From positions 201,349-265,348 of the forward strand of contig JACPIF010000011.1 in assembly GCA_016188215.1 (NCBI GenBank): a DNA stretch of 64,000 nucleotides, in the 5' to 3' direction. The notes beneath the pieces are model-generated. The model ran no database searches. It had not been told where the DNA came from and saw only the letters and a list, made by a program, of their open reading frames with translations. The position numbers and the translations under genes are program-made. Positions 33,395-41,205 of the stretch are shown one piece after another (position 1 is the first letter of the stretch; each line of letters starts with the position of its first letter). This stretch comes from Candidatus Woesearchaeota archaeon (GTDB lineage Archaea > Nanobdellota > Nanobdellia > Woesearchaeales > JACPIF01).

Positions 33395-34237
33395 TTATTT
33401 TATTCCGGATACAATCCAGGCGCTGTACGGGAATTCCAGCCTGCCATTCTTTGCATACTGCTGTGCAGCCCTGATAACTGCTTCCCGTATCTCCGCCACC
33501 TTGTCTTCATATGCCGAGCGCAGCGCCATGGCAATAGGTGCAGCAATCTCTGTCATGATTTCCCAGTACTGCTCAGGGCTTCCAAAAGCTGTTATCCCTT
33601 CCTGCTCTGTCAATGATACTTGCTTTAGTCCTGCACCCTTGAGCAGCCCTGCCAACTTCCCGGAATCAGCAAACCTGAAAACCTGTGGAGCATCCGCAGC
33701 AGGCGGCTCTATGTTCAATGCCTTGTTAACTATCCCCCCAATGACCGTTACCCATGGATTTTTCTGAGGCAATGCCCATGCAGACAATGCAACTGCCCTG
33801 CCTGGCTTCGCCACCCGCACCATCTCCTGCACTGCAGCCGCTGGATCTGGAAAGAACATGACTCCAAACCTGCAGATGACAGCATCAAACGCCGCATCAG
33901 CAAACGGCAGCTTAGTTGCATCGGCCACCTCTGCAGTATAGTTCATAACACCCTTTCTCCTCGCATGCTCAAGGGCGATTGCAACCATCTCCTGTGAAAG
34001 ATCAGTTCCTATAACAGCTCCCTTGCCGACCAAGGCAGCAGCAGTGATTCCCGGCTCTCCAGTCCCTGTTGCAACATCCAGTACATTATAGCCGTCCTGC
34101 AGCTTGGCAGCTTCAAGCAATGCATCTCCCACAGGCTTCAGCTTATGCATCATGAATGTATCATGCTTCTTCCAGCCATGCGCAAACGCATCCCAGCTCT
34201 TCCGCTGGGCCTCCCGTATCTCATTGACAGTTGCCAT
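33395..34237 (-). CDS. Class I SAM methyltransferase (UbiE/COQ5-like), intact copy
   Basis: A 280-residue enzyme. N-terminal helix EAQRKSWDAFAHGWKKHD, motif I VLDVATGTGEPGITAAAL (about 50-67), motif II GTDLSQEMV and the post-II stretch AEVADATKLPFADAAFDAVI and FFPDPAAAVQEMVRVAKPGR. This matches small-molecule C- or O-methyltransferases. Its ATG overlaps the stop of a 40-codon remnant of an O-methyltransferase gene, the same junction seen at 35167. A truncated copy of this gene lies at 34965-35167. Substrate unknown. Confidence 0.85.
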   Translation of the reverse strand: MATVNEIREAQRKSWDAFAHGWKKHDTFMMHKLKPVGDALLEAAKLQDGYNVLDVATGTGEPGITAAALVGKGAVIGTDLSQEMVAIALEHARRKGVMNYTAEVADATKLPFADAAFDAVICRFGVMFFPDPAAAVQEMVRVAKPGRAVALSAWALPQKNPWVTVIGGIVNKALNIEPPAADAPQVFRFADSGKLAGLLKGAGLKQVSLTEQEGITAFGSPEQYWEIMTEIAAPIAMALRSAYEDKVAEIREAVIRAAQQYAKNGRLEFPYSAWIVSGIK

Positions 34238-34359
34238 TAGATTTTCACGCTCACTTCCATCCCATCAAACCCAAAATCATGGAATCTGCTCCGGTAGTTC
34301 CCTAATTTCCTTACGTAGTCCAAGTAATCTTTCAACAGTCTTATAATAGCCTCATTCAT
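34237..34359 (-). pseudogene. Remnant of O-methyltransferase gene (last ~35 codons)
   Basis: The 40-codon frame ends with YRSRFHDFGFDGMEVSVKI, almost the same as the C-terminus of the intact O-methyltransferase at 35167-35724 (YRSSFHDFGFDGMEVSVKI). The DNA at the junction with the next methyltransferase is essentially identical in both places. A TATA-like box at about 34375-34384 and an ATG at 34359 mean it may still be transcribed and translated, which would keep translational coupling to the gene at 34237. A larger frame reaching 34500 is an accident of overlap with the neighbour. Confidence 0.75.
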
Positions 34360-34439
34360 CCAAGAATTGACAAATGTATATAAATACTGGCAAAACTTTA
34401 TTATTGAAAATTCATGAATAAAAAATAAGAAAAAAATAT

Positions 34440-34841
34440 TTATCTTCGCTTGCCTCTTCCAATTGAGGGCATCATTTCTCCCACTTGTGCAAGTCCCCAT
34501 ATGCCTTTAAGTGCTACTACTAGCACTGCTGGCACTATAAACGCCATCGAGTACTGCACAACTCCTGCCAGCCATGGCCCTATCCACTGTATCTTCTCCA
34601 GTCCTATGCCTCCAGTTGCTGTTCCTCCAGCCCACAAGACAATTACTAGCATTGTAGCAATTGCCAGGAAATCTTTAGCCTCTCTTCCACCTACATTAAG
34701 TAAGCCTACAATCAAGCCAAGCACTACTAACAAAGAAGTTAGCCAAACCGTTGCTGCTCCTAATGAAGATGCTGCTATTCCAAGAAGCACAGCAAGTATT
34801 ACTCCCAACACAAAGGAGTAATGTCCTATCTTTTTCTCCAT
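34440..34841 (-). CDS. Four-helix membrane protein, unknown function
   Basis: A 133-residue protein with four hydrophobic helices (about 8-27, 32-50, 58-75 and 90-112) and a basic C-terminal tail SIGRGKRR. No family assigned; similar small polytopic proteins are widespread in Woesearchaeota-type genomes. It is wedged between the two halves of the duplicated methyltransferase region, so it was either inserted there or brought by the rearrangement. Confidence 0.6.
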   Translation of the reverse strand: MEKKIGHYSFVLGVILAVLLGIAASSLGAATVWLTSLLVVLGLIVGLLNVGGREAKDFLAIATMLVIVLWAGGTATGGIGLEKIQWIGPWLAGVVQYSMAFIVPAVLVVALKGIWGLAQVGEMMPSIGRGKRR

Positions 34842-34964
34842 TATTCATACCTCTTTATCTTCCAGCTTTCTGCTGAAAAATGACCTAGTTTATGTATTAT
34901 GGAGGATATATTATATAAATGTTTCATAGAAAAAGCTGTTCGCATATATACATAGCCTTCCTAG

Positions 34965-35167
34965 CATAGCTTAAATAGCCTAAACCCTATCCAAAACCTC
35001 ATGCGCGTCAGCAACTTATAGCCATCTCGCAGCTTCACAGCTTCCAGCAGAGCATCTCCTACAGGCTGCAGCTTCTGCATCATGAATGCATCATGCTTCT
35101 TCCAGCCACTTGCGAACGTATCCCAGCTCTTCCGCTGGGCCTCCCGTATCTCATTGACAGTTGCCAT
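34965..35167 (-). pseudogene. Truncated methyltransferase copy fused to a nurA tail fragment
   Basis: The first 50 residues (EAQRKSWDTFASGWKKHD and on to KLRDGYK) match the N-terminus of the intact methyltransferase at 33395-34237. Before motif I the match stops, and the next 25-30 bases match the last codons of nurA (36637-36670, encoding DAHEVLDRV) but in another reading frame. So the piece is a deletion junction between a duplicated methyltransferase and a duplicated nurA 3' end. It cannot be active. Confidence 0.8.
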
Positions 35168-35724
35168 TAGATTTTCACGCTCACTTCCATCCCATCAAAC
35201 CCGAAATCATGGAAGCTGCTCCTATACAGCCCTGATTTCCGGATGAAGTCCAGGTACTCCTTCATCGCATCTGCAAATATCTTTGCATTGTCTGCTACAA
35301 TGATTGTCCCCTTCCTGATAAGCTTCTGCTTCTCTAGCAGCTTAAGGTAATCTACATACTCCTCCTTCGCCGCATCTATGAAAACCATGTCAAATTTCTC
35401 CTTTAGGCGCTTTATTGCCTTTAGGGCATCCCCTGCCAGCACCTGCACCTTATTGCCGAAGCCCGCATCCTTAATATTCTTCTCAGCCTGCTTGGCATTC
35501 CTGATAGAGCGCTCAATCGTGATGATCCTACCAGCCTTCATATTCCGCGCCATAAGTATTGCAGAATACCCAACTAAAGTTCCTATCTCAAGTATTGCTT
35601 TCGGCTTCCTGCGCTTCACCAGCTCCTCAAGCAGCTTCCCCTTTTTCCTGCCCACAATCGGCATGAACCTATACTTTGTCTCCTCTTCAATCCGCGCCAG
35701 CACTTCCTCAGATTTGAGGTCCAT
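35167..35724 (-). CDS. O-methyltransferase (CmcI/caffeoyl-CoA-OMT-like), intact copy
   Basis: A 185-residue SAM-dependent O-methyltransferase. Motifs: AILEIGTLVGYSAILMARNM (motif I, about 39-58), ITIERSIRNAKQAEKNIKDA, VLAGDALKAIKRL and FDMVFIDAAKEEYVDYLKLL with the metal-binding Asp of the family, then GTIIVADNAKIF. Its stop overlaps the start of the truncated methyltransferase copy at 35167 by one base. A decayed duplicate of its 3' end sits at 34237-34359. It is a catechol-type OMT by family; substrate unknown. Confidence 0.82.
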   Translation of the reverse strand: MDLKSEEVLARIEEETKYRFMPIVGRKKGKLLEELVKRRKPKAILEIGTLVGYSAILMARNMKAGRIITIERSIRNAKQAEKNIKDAGFGNKVQVLAGDALKAIKRLKEKFDMVFIDAAKEEYVDYLKLLEKQKLIRKGTIIVADNAKIFADAMKEYLDFIRKSGLYRSSFHDFGFDGMEVSVKI

Positions 35725-35754
35725 GTAAAGAGAAGGATTTTAGGGTTTATAAAA

Positions 35755-36624
35755 TCAACCATACATGCTGACTAAAACAGCTCCAATAGTCATGCAGAAA
35801 ACTGCAATAGCCTTCAGTATAAGATGATCTTTTGAAATGTCCTCTTTAATGATTTTAGGCAAAAATAAAGTTAAAATTGTTGCGGAGATGAATACAACAG
35901 CTCCTTGCAACTCCAAAAGTGGGCTGATAAGGGTAATTGGCCCCTGACTTGCAGCGAGAAAAAAACTAAATAGAGCCAGAATTGCAAAAAAATGACTTAC
36001 TGCAAATAGGATTAGCCCGCGCGGCCTTATTTTCATTATGTCTTTCCTATATATCAGGATAAAAGGAATTCCCAGGGCAAAAATCCCAAGCTGCATATTT
36101 GAGAAAACTGTTAAAAAACCATATATGTTAACATAATGCTTTACTAAAATGGAGTACACCGAGTATATTAAGATAAAAAGGAGTATATACGGTAAAACTT
36201 TGCTCAATCTGGATTTACTCTTGTGTTTCTTTATAGAGAGAAGAATACCTCCTGAAATGATAAGCCCAATCCCAAGATATGTCATAATCCCAAATCGCTC
36301 TCCCAAAAAGAAATATGCAAGGATAGCGACCATTGCGGGAATTCCGCTAAAGTATGCAGCTACTCGTGACGCCTCTTCAACTTTCATCGCTTTGAAATAT
36401 AATAAGAGTAATGCCAGCCAGAAAGCCCCCAACATAAATGGAGCGAATCTGAATGCAACATCAAAGATAATGAATGCAAGCAAGGCGTACACTGAAGCCA
36501 GCATGGCTTGGAACCCAACGCCAAATATAGGGCGCTTAAAATAGTATAAAAACAAATTTTTGTCTATAACATTGGATGTGCTCCAGAGAACCACTGCAAG
36601 CAACGTAAATAAAATCCAGCTCAT
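35755..36624 (-). CDS. EamA/DMT-family transporter
   Basis: A 289-residue protein with ten hydrophobic helices in two five-helix halves, the DMT (drug/metabolite) layout. The EamA-type signature is visible at the end of the first half (FFLGERFGIMTYLGIGLIIS, GGILLSI). Exports or imports a small metabolite; which one is unknown. It lies between nurA and the O-methyltransferase on the same strand (12 and 30 bases), so it is probably part of the same transcript. Confidence 0.85.
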   Translation of the reverse strand: MSWILFTLLAVVLWSTSNVIDKNLFLYYFKRPIFGVGFQAMLASVYALLAFIIFDVAFRFAPFMLGAFWLALLLLYFKAMKVEEASRVAAYFSGIPAMVAILAYFFLGERFGIMTYLGIGLIISGGILLSIKKHKSKSRLSKVLPYILLFILIYSVYSILVKHYVNIYGFLTVFSNMQLGIFALGIPFILIYRKDIMKIRPRGLILFAVSHFFAILALFSFFLAASQGPITLISPLLELQGAVVFISATILTLFLPKIIKEDISKDHLILKAIAVFCMTIGAVLVSMYG

Positions 36625-36636
36625 TATCTTTCACCA

Positions 36637-37662
36637 TCAAACCCTATCCAAAACCTCATGCGCATCAGTGCTTTTCACAGCCCGTTCAATATCCTGCCAT
36701 TCCCGGCCTAGTTTTGCCATCAATTGTATCCTATGAAAATCTTTCTCAGTTGCAGGTATCTTTGCGAATTGGTGCGCCTCAATCAGCCCGTATGGATACC
36801 CGATAAAGACCGCATCATTTGCATGGCTTGCCAGTGCACTCACAACATGCCCAATCTCAGCCGCCTGCTCCTTATACACTTCAACCTTAAACACGTAGCT
36901 GCTCTTCTCGTGCAGCCTGGCAAACAATAATGCAGCCTTATGGCTCTGCTTCTCAATATCAGCCACAGGATAATAGTACCATTTCCCGATTCTTCGATTA
37001 AGAAGCGCAGTAAAGCTATTCCCTGAGCTGGAAAGCAATGTAGACGTCTTGCTCACCCCGGCTATCACCACGTCTTTAGCATATGCATAAAGCCTATCTA
37101 AGAATTCTTCTTCCCGCGGATAGTTTGCCTCCAGATCACCATCTAACACCAGTATGCCTCCTTTGCCCAATCTTTGGCATGCTCTCTCTGCTATCAGCAG
37201 CTCTCCCAGCCTCCTAACAACATGCACGACAGAAGAGACATCTGCCCTATGGTAGCCCTGCCGCATGCTGGCATCAAATGAGTAAATTTTCATGTTCAGC
37301 TCATCAAGCCATGCATCGTTAGAGATTACCTCAACCTCAAAGTAGATGCGCTCATCGCGGTTCACTGCCCGTATCATCGCATAGAATTCAGCCTTTTCCG
37401 CAGCAACCCTTTTTTTCCCATCATACAGTGTATAGAACAGCCTCACGAACTGCAAAGAAAAGTGCGCGCTCCTTACTATCTCCAGGTTGCTGCCGTCAAC
37501 AAAAGCAATCTTTACAGGATCTGCATCCTCTATATTTCTAAAATGCCGCTCATCAAACGCAGCAGCTTTATACTCGTCGTCCTCAAACTGCGCAGCCTCT
37601 GCCTTCTCAGAAATTCCCTTCCGCAATGATTCAGACGCCTGCTCAATCAGTTTCCTGCTCAT
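36637..37662 (-). CDS. nurA: NurA 5'-3' nuclease
   Basis: A 341-residue protein of the NurA family, which works with HerA helicase and Mre11-Rad50 in DNA end resection. The catalytic motif FVDGSN (about 53-58) with its Asp is present, followed by the family strands and later DGDLEANYPREEEFLDRL and GVSKTSTLL. herA, mre11 and rad50 are not next to it, unlike in many archaea. It overlaps the CCA enzyme gene by four bases. A fragment of its 3' end is found at 34965-35000. Confidence 0.82.
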   Translation of the reverse strand: MSRKLIEQASESLRKGISEKAEAAQFEDDEYKAAAFDERHFRNIEDADPVKIAFVDGSNLEIVRSAHFSLQFVRLFYTLYDGKKRVAAEKAEFYAMIRAVNRDERIYFEVEVISNDAWLDELNMKIYSFDASMRQGYHRADVSSVVHVVRRLGELLIAERACQRLGKGGILVLDGDLEANYPREEEFLDRLYAYAKDVVIAGVSKTSTLLSSSGNSFTALLNRRIGKWYYYPVADIEKQSHKAALLFARLHEKSSYVFKVEVYKEQAAEIGHVVSALASHANDAVFIGYPYGLIEAHQFAKIPATEKDFHRIQLMAKLGREWQDIERAVKSTDAHEVLDRV

Positions 37663-38915
37663 CTCTCAATCCAAACTCTCTTGACTCTTTCACTGACATA
37701 TTTATCTTTAATCATATCATTAACCAGCGCTTGAACTTTAGTATACTTTCTTTTCACTTTTGCATAGATCCTGTTTCCTTTTACAAACGTCTCTTCATGC
37801 GCCGTCTTGAACCTTTCAACATGAACCTTTGATTTCAGCAGAGGCCCTTCATGCACTCTATAAGTTTCAAGCTCTTTGCTGTCAACAATGAACCAGAATA
37901 TTGCTTCCTTATTCCAGTCCCATCCCTTCTCTATGATTTTGAAGTCATTCTTCACTATCTGCCCGCCAAGAAACTCAAACACCTTCAGCAATCTTGAGCC
38001 GACAATATCCCTCTTTCCGGATTCTGCAGTAGCTTTCACCAAGACCAATATATTTTTGCCCTTTCTCTTCTCTAGTTCATTCCTATCAAACTCTTTTACT
38101 TCAAAAAGCTCAGCAGATTGCCTTGCTAAGAAAGCCTTGCATGCAGCCTTGAACTGCTCAAACTTCTCCTTGCTGATAGAGGCGGCTGCATTCCTGTCTT
38201 TCTGCACAGGGTCAATGACAATAAGGGGACTCACCAGCTTGGCTTTATTCAGCTCAAACATTATCTCATTCTTATTCCTGTAATGCCTGGCAGCATCAAT
38301 TACCTCTTTGTCCTTCCACTTTGCCGCAGCCCTTGCTAACTTAAGGAATCCGTCGTAATAAATGACAAGGATCTCAACAACGTATCCCGAAAATCCTCTG
38401 ATATAGCTCTCAGCGCCATAAACCTTGGCTGCCTTGCAGAACTGCTTTGCCAGCCTTATCTCATCCGCCAGCTTCCTATGCCTCTTAACCCATGCGACAT
38501 GCAATAAGCTGACATCAGTTATATTCCTGGCTTCCTTCGCCTTTTTAATTGCAAGTATCGGCACTATCTCAACCGTAAACCCATCCAGCTTGACCTGAAA
38601 ATAATCCCTGCTTCCATGTATCCTGTCATATTTCGTGAAGGATCTCCTCACTGTTTTCTCAAGTATATCAGACAGCTCAGCACCCTTATCTTTATATTTA
38701 GAATAATTAAATGTGACAAATACATCCGCATCAAAAGACTTGAGCCAAGTCCCTTTTGCCCCCGAACCGCCAAGCTGGGCCTTCGCACCTCTTAAATTTT
38801 TATTGAGTTTCCTGATTACACCATTGACTTTCTCAACAACAAGCTTTTCATCCTGCTTTGAAGGCCTTATCCCAGCCAATACCTGTTTCAGGATCTCCTG
38901 CACCTTTTTAGCCAT
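37659..38915 (-). CDS. cca: CCA tRNA nucleotidyltransferase, archaeal class I
   Basis: A 418-residue enzyme, the usual archaeal length, which adds CCA to tRNA 3' ends. The nucleotidyltransferase site is AQLGGSGAKGTWLKSFDADVFV (about 46-66) with the GS-x-x-KGT-x-x-x-x-D-x-D pattern; the second half holds the RNA-binding domains. Since none of the three tRNAs here encodes CCA, this enzyme is essential. It starts a nurA-EamA-methyltransferase run and is divergent from the PIN-rpo7 operon across 121 bp. Confidence 0.93.
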   Translation of the reverse strand: MAKKVQEILKQVLAGIRPSKQDEKLVVEKVNGVIRKLNKNLRGAKAQLGGSGAKGTWLKSFDADVFVTFNYSKYKDKGAELSDILEKTVRRSFTKYDRIHGSRDYFQVKLDGFTVEIVPILAIKKAKEARNITDVSLLHVAWVKRHRKLADEIRLAKQFCKAAKVYGAESYIRGFSGYVVEILVIYYDGFLKLARAAAKWKDKEVIDAARHYRNKNEIMFELNKAKLVSPLIVIDPVQKDRNAAASISKEKFEQFKAACKAFLARQSAELFEVKEFDRNELEKRKGKNILVLVKATAESGKRDIVGSRLLKVFEFLGGQIVKNDFKIIEKGWDWNKEAIFWFIVDSKELETYRVHEGPLLKSKVHVERFKTAHEETFVKGNRIYAKVKRKYTKVQALVNDMIKDKYVSERVKRVWIER

Positions 38916-39036
38916 GATTTAAAAGAACAGGCAGCATGATATAAAGGTTTTGGGCTCAGGAAGAGCTATACCTTTTTAAATCAGGCTCTATAACCATTAA
39001 AAACAACAACCTTTATAAAGACAATATTATTTCACA

Positions 39037-39417
39037 ATGGAAGCTAAAATATTGCTGGACACAAACTTTCTGCTCATACCTGGCGAGTTCGGAGTTGATA
39101 TTTTCTCGGAACTTGAGAGGGTAATGGACAGGAAATACAGGCTCTTTGTGCTCAGCAAGACCCTAGACGAGCTCAGGAATATCCAGGCAATGCAGGCCGG
39201 GAAGAATAAGAAGGCCGCATCTATTGCGCTGCAGCTCATAGAAACTAAAGGATTAAATATCATAGAGGCTGCCAAGCCTGCCGATGATGCGATTGTGGAG
39301 ATTGCGGACAGCTCGTACATAGTCGGGACGCAGGACAGGCAATTAAGGCAGCGGTTAAGGGAAAAGGGCATTAAATTGCTCACACTGCGCTCAAAAAAAC
39401 ACCTAATAATAACGTGA
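39037..39417 (+). CDS. PIN-domain protein, FCF1/Utp24-like
   Basis: A 126-residue PIN-domain nuclease. Acidic residues: LLDTNFLLIPGEFGVD (first Asp at about 8), LDELRN (Glu), KPADDAIVE and VGTQDRQLRQ (last Asp). This pattern and the position before rpo7 match the archaeal FCF1-type PIN protein, implicated in rRNA processing. A TATA box at about 39011-39020 sits 25 bp upstream, fitting a leaderless start. It opens the operon with rpo7, spt4, rps24e and rps27ae. Confidence 0.82.
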   Translation: MEAKILLDTNFLLIPGEFGVDIFSELERVMDRKYRLFVLSKTLDELRNIQAMQAGKNKKAASIALQLIETKGLNIIEAAKPADDAIVEIADSSYIVGTQDRQLRQRLREKGIKLLTLRSKKHLIIT

Positions 39418-39423
39418 ACCAAA

Positions 39424-40011
39424 ATGTTTTACAAGATCAAGGTCAAGGACCACATCCGTGTGCCCCCGAATCTCTTCGCTGAAGAGACTGAGAAGGCAGT
39501 GATCCAGCGCATCAAGAAGAAGTACGAGGGCCACATCTCAAAGGAGCTGGGCATCGTGATTGATGTATCAACAGTCAGCGAGGTTGGCGAAGGCGTAATT
39601 ATTGCAGGTGACGGAGCTTCCTACTACGATACTGTCTTTGAGCTGCTTACCTTCAAGCCTGAGATGCAGGAAGTTGCCTTGGGCATCGTCCGTGACATCG
39701 CGGATTTCGGCGCATTCATTACTATCGGCCCGTTGGATGGCATGATCCATATCTCGCAGACCATGGACGACTATGTCTCCTTCAGCAAGGAAAAAGTCCT
39801 GGTTGGCACAGAGAGCAAGCGCACTCTTAAGGTAAGCGACTTGTGCCGGGCAAGGATTATTGCAGTCTCGTTCAAGGAAGCAAACAATCCGCGAATCGGG
39901 CTTACTATGCGGCAGCCTTTCCTCGGCAAGCTTGAATGGGCAGATGAAGAGCCCATAAAGAAAGCAGTTAAGGAAGTTAAGGAAGATAAGAAGAAGAAGA
40001 AAGAGAAGTAG
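39424..40011 (+). CDS. rpo7: DNA-directed RNA polymerase subunit Rpo7 (E')
   Basis: A 195-residue subunit that forms the stalk of archaeal RNA polymerase with Rpo4. The N-terminal RNP-like domain starts MFYKIKVKDHIRVPPN, and the S1 RNA-binding domain runs from about residue 80 (LGIVRDIADFGAFITIGPLD, GMIHISQT). The C-terminus has a charged Lys/Glu-rich tail. Length is normal. Six bases after the PIN gene, then 126 bases with a structured spacer before spt4. Confidence 0.94.
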   Translation: MFYKIKVKDHIRVPPNLFAEETEKAVIQRIKKKYEGHISKELGIVIDVSTVSEVGEGVIIAGDGASYYDTVFELLTFKPEMQEVALGIVRDIADFGAFITIGPLDGMIHISQTMDDYVSFSKEKVLVGTESKRTLKVSDLCRARIIAVSFKEANNPRIGLTMRQPFLGKLEWADEEPIKKAVKEVKEDKKKKKEK

Positions 40012-40043
40012 CGCAAACAGTAGCACCATCAGCAGTACAGCAG

Positions 40044-40092
40044 AGTGCCGTCCGCAGGACTAGTACAGTGCATGAGGCTTTAGCCGAATGCA
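40044..40092 (+). promoter_or_regulatory. Intercistronic structured element, copy 1 (rpo7-spt4)
   Basis: Begins AGTGCCGTCCGCAGGACT, with hairpin GTCC/GGAC (loop GCA), and then hairpin TGCAT-GA-GGC...GCC-GA-ATGCA. The same order recurs after rps24e at 40662 with compensating base changes in the second stem. It lies 33 bases after the rpo7 stop and 46 bases before spt4. It could be an RNA processing, stability or protein-binding site. Confidence 0.65.
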
Positions 40093-40137
40093 GTTATCCA
40101 AATTTTAAGTTTTATAAAATTACGATGGGACATCAAA

Positions 40138-40320
40138 ATGAAAAAAGCATGCAGGAAAGACAAGATCTTTTATGAAGGCAGCGAGTGCCCTATCTGCAAG
40201 AGCAACCAGCCGGCATCAAGCTGGCAGGGCAGGCTGTACATCCTGGACAAGGAAAAATCTACTATTTCAAAGAAAATAGGCATCGCCTTGGAAGGCGAGT
40301 ATGCCATCAAGGTGCGGTAA
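40138..40320 (+). CDS. spt4: Transcription elongation factor Spt4 (RpoE'') with incomplete zinc site
   Basis: A 60-residue Spt4, which pairs with Spt5 to keep RNA polymerase processive. Family features: a start like KACRKDKIFYEGSECPICKS and the end LDKEKSTISKKIGIALEGEY. Only three of four zinc-ligand positions hold cysteine (C5, C17, C20); the position normally Cys after C5 is Asp8. The Spt4 fold may still bind zinc with another ligand or be stable without it. Two bases separate it from rps24e. Confidence 0.9.
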   Translation: MKKACRKDKIFYEGSECPICKSNQPASSWQGRLYILDKEKSTISKKIGIALEGEYAIKVR

Positions 40321-40322
40321 GC

Positions 40323-40643
40323 ATGGAAATGGAAATCACCAGCAAAAAGCATAACCGATTATTGTCAAGGACTGAAGTCCAGGTCAACCTGCCGTATCCG
40401 GCAGCTACACCCTCATTGCCTGACGTCAAGAAAACTGTTGCTCACCTGACAAAGTCTGCCGAGGATGTCATCATTATCAGGAGGGTAGCGAACAGGTATG
40501 GCGAGAAATCTGCATTGGTGACTGCATACGTGTATGACAGCAAGGAGGCGATGGACAAGATAGAGCCAAAGCCTAGGCAGAAAAAAGTGGATGCCAAGGC
40601 AGAAACTCCTGCGGCAGCTGCGCCCGCACCCGCAGCGAAGTAA
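40323..40643 (+). CDS. rps24e: 30S ribosomal protein S24e
   Basis: A 106-residue small-subunit ribosomal protein. The start MEMEITSKKHNRLLSRTEVQ and the VIIIRRVANRYGEKSALVTAYVYDS stretch split across beta strands are family hallmarks. The ATG at 40323 follows the spt4 stop directly; a frame open from 40185 overlaps spt4 and is not the gene. The C-terminus has an Ala/Pro-rich tail. rps27ae follows after a 159-base spacer with the second structured element. Confidence 0.93.
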   Translation: MEMEITSKKHNRLLSRTEVQVNLPYPAATPSLPDVKKTVAHLTKSAEDVIIIRRVANRYGEKSALVTAYVYDSKEAMDKIEPKPRQKKVDAKAETPAAAAPAPAAK

Positions 40644-40661
40644 GGCGGCGCATCTGATACC

Positions 40662-40728
40662 AGTGCCGTCCGCAGGACTCATACCACGGCGCGAGGTTTA
40701 CCGAGCGCAAAGCCGCGCAGCAGCGCGG
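40662..40728 (+). promoter_or_regulatory. Intercistronic structured element, copy 2 (rps24e-rps27ae)
   Basis: Shares AGTGCCGTCCGCAGGACT with copy 1 and the same second stem in a changed form (GCGC-GA-GG...CC-GA-GCGC). An extra hairpin CCGCGC/GCGCGG (40713-40728, loop AGCA) follows that copy 1 lacks. It starts 18 bases after the rps24e stop. Confidence 0.65.
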
Positions 40729-40802
40729 TCCAAGTTAAGTTCAGTTCAAAATTATATGAAATTCAAGTTCAAAAATAGTCAAATTCAAGAATTCAAAATA
40801 AA

Positions 40803-40982
40803 ATGGCCCAGGCAAAATCAAAGGCACCAAAAGGGTTATGGAACAATTTCTCCAAATCAGGAGATGCAGTCACTAGAAAGAATAAGAGCTGCCCGAAATG
40901 CGGCTCAGGCTATCTGATGGCCAAGCACAAGGATAGGAGCTATTGCGGCAAGTGCCGCTACACCGAATTCTCCAAGGGCTAG
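40803..40982 (+). CDS. rps27ae: 30S ribosomal protein S27ae
   Basis: A 59-residue zinc-ribbon ribosomal protein. Ligands are paired cysteines in SCPKCGSG and SYCGKCRYTEFSKG, and the start MAQAKSKAPKGLWNNFSKSG is basic and RNA-binding. Archaeal S27ae has no ubiquitin domain, as here. It is just below the usual length cut-off. It closes the rpo7-spt4-rps24e run; the common archaeal neighbour kae1 is not present. Confidence 0.9.
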   Translation: MAQAKSKAPKGLWNNFSKSGDAVTRKNKSCPKCGSGYLMAKHKDRSYCGKCRYTEFSKG

Positions 40983-41017
40983 GAAATTATATAAACACTA
41001 AAGTCATAGCTCTTACC

Positions 41018-41200
41018 ATGATCAAGAAAGTAAAAGGCAAGTACATTGTCCTTTCCGAGAAAACAGGCCGGAGATTCGGCACCTACACCTCCAAAAAGGA
41101 TGCTCAGAAAAGGCTTAGGCAGATTGAGTTCTTTAAGCACTTGAAGAGCAGCCCTAAATTAAGGGGAAAAGTCAGGAATAAGTCTTTGTTAAAGACTTAA
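41018..41200 (+). CDS. Small basic protein, unknown function
   Basis: A 60-residue protein: MIKKVKGKYIVLSEKTGRRF, then GTYTSKKDAQKRLRQIEFFK. The strand-strand-helix pattern with 'GxYxSKxxAxKRLxQIExFK' is a recurrent small family in phages and archaea. A TATA-like box at 40988-40996 (ATTATATAA) lies just over 25 bp before the ATG at 41018, so it has its own leaderless promoter. The frame extending back to 40943 overlaps rps27ae and is not used. Function unknown. Confidence 0.6.
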   Translation: MIKKVKGKYIVLSEKTGRRFGTYTSKKDAQKRLRQIEFFKHLKSSPKLRGKVRNKSLLKT

Positions 41201-41205
41201 AATTT

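Noticed and set aside
34360..34500. N-terminal part of an 87-codon frame (34237-34500)
   Set aside because: It lies antisense-free but overlaps the end of the real membrane gene at 34440 in another frame; only the last 40 codons have homology (O-methyltransferase remnant).
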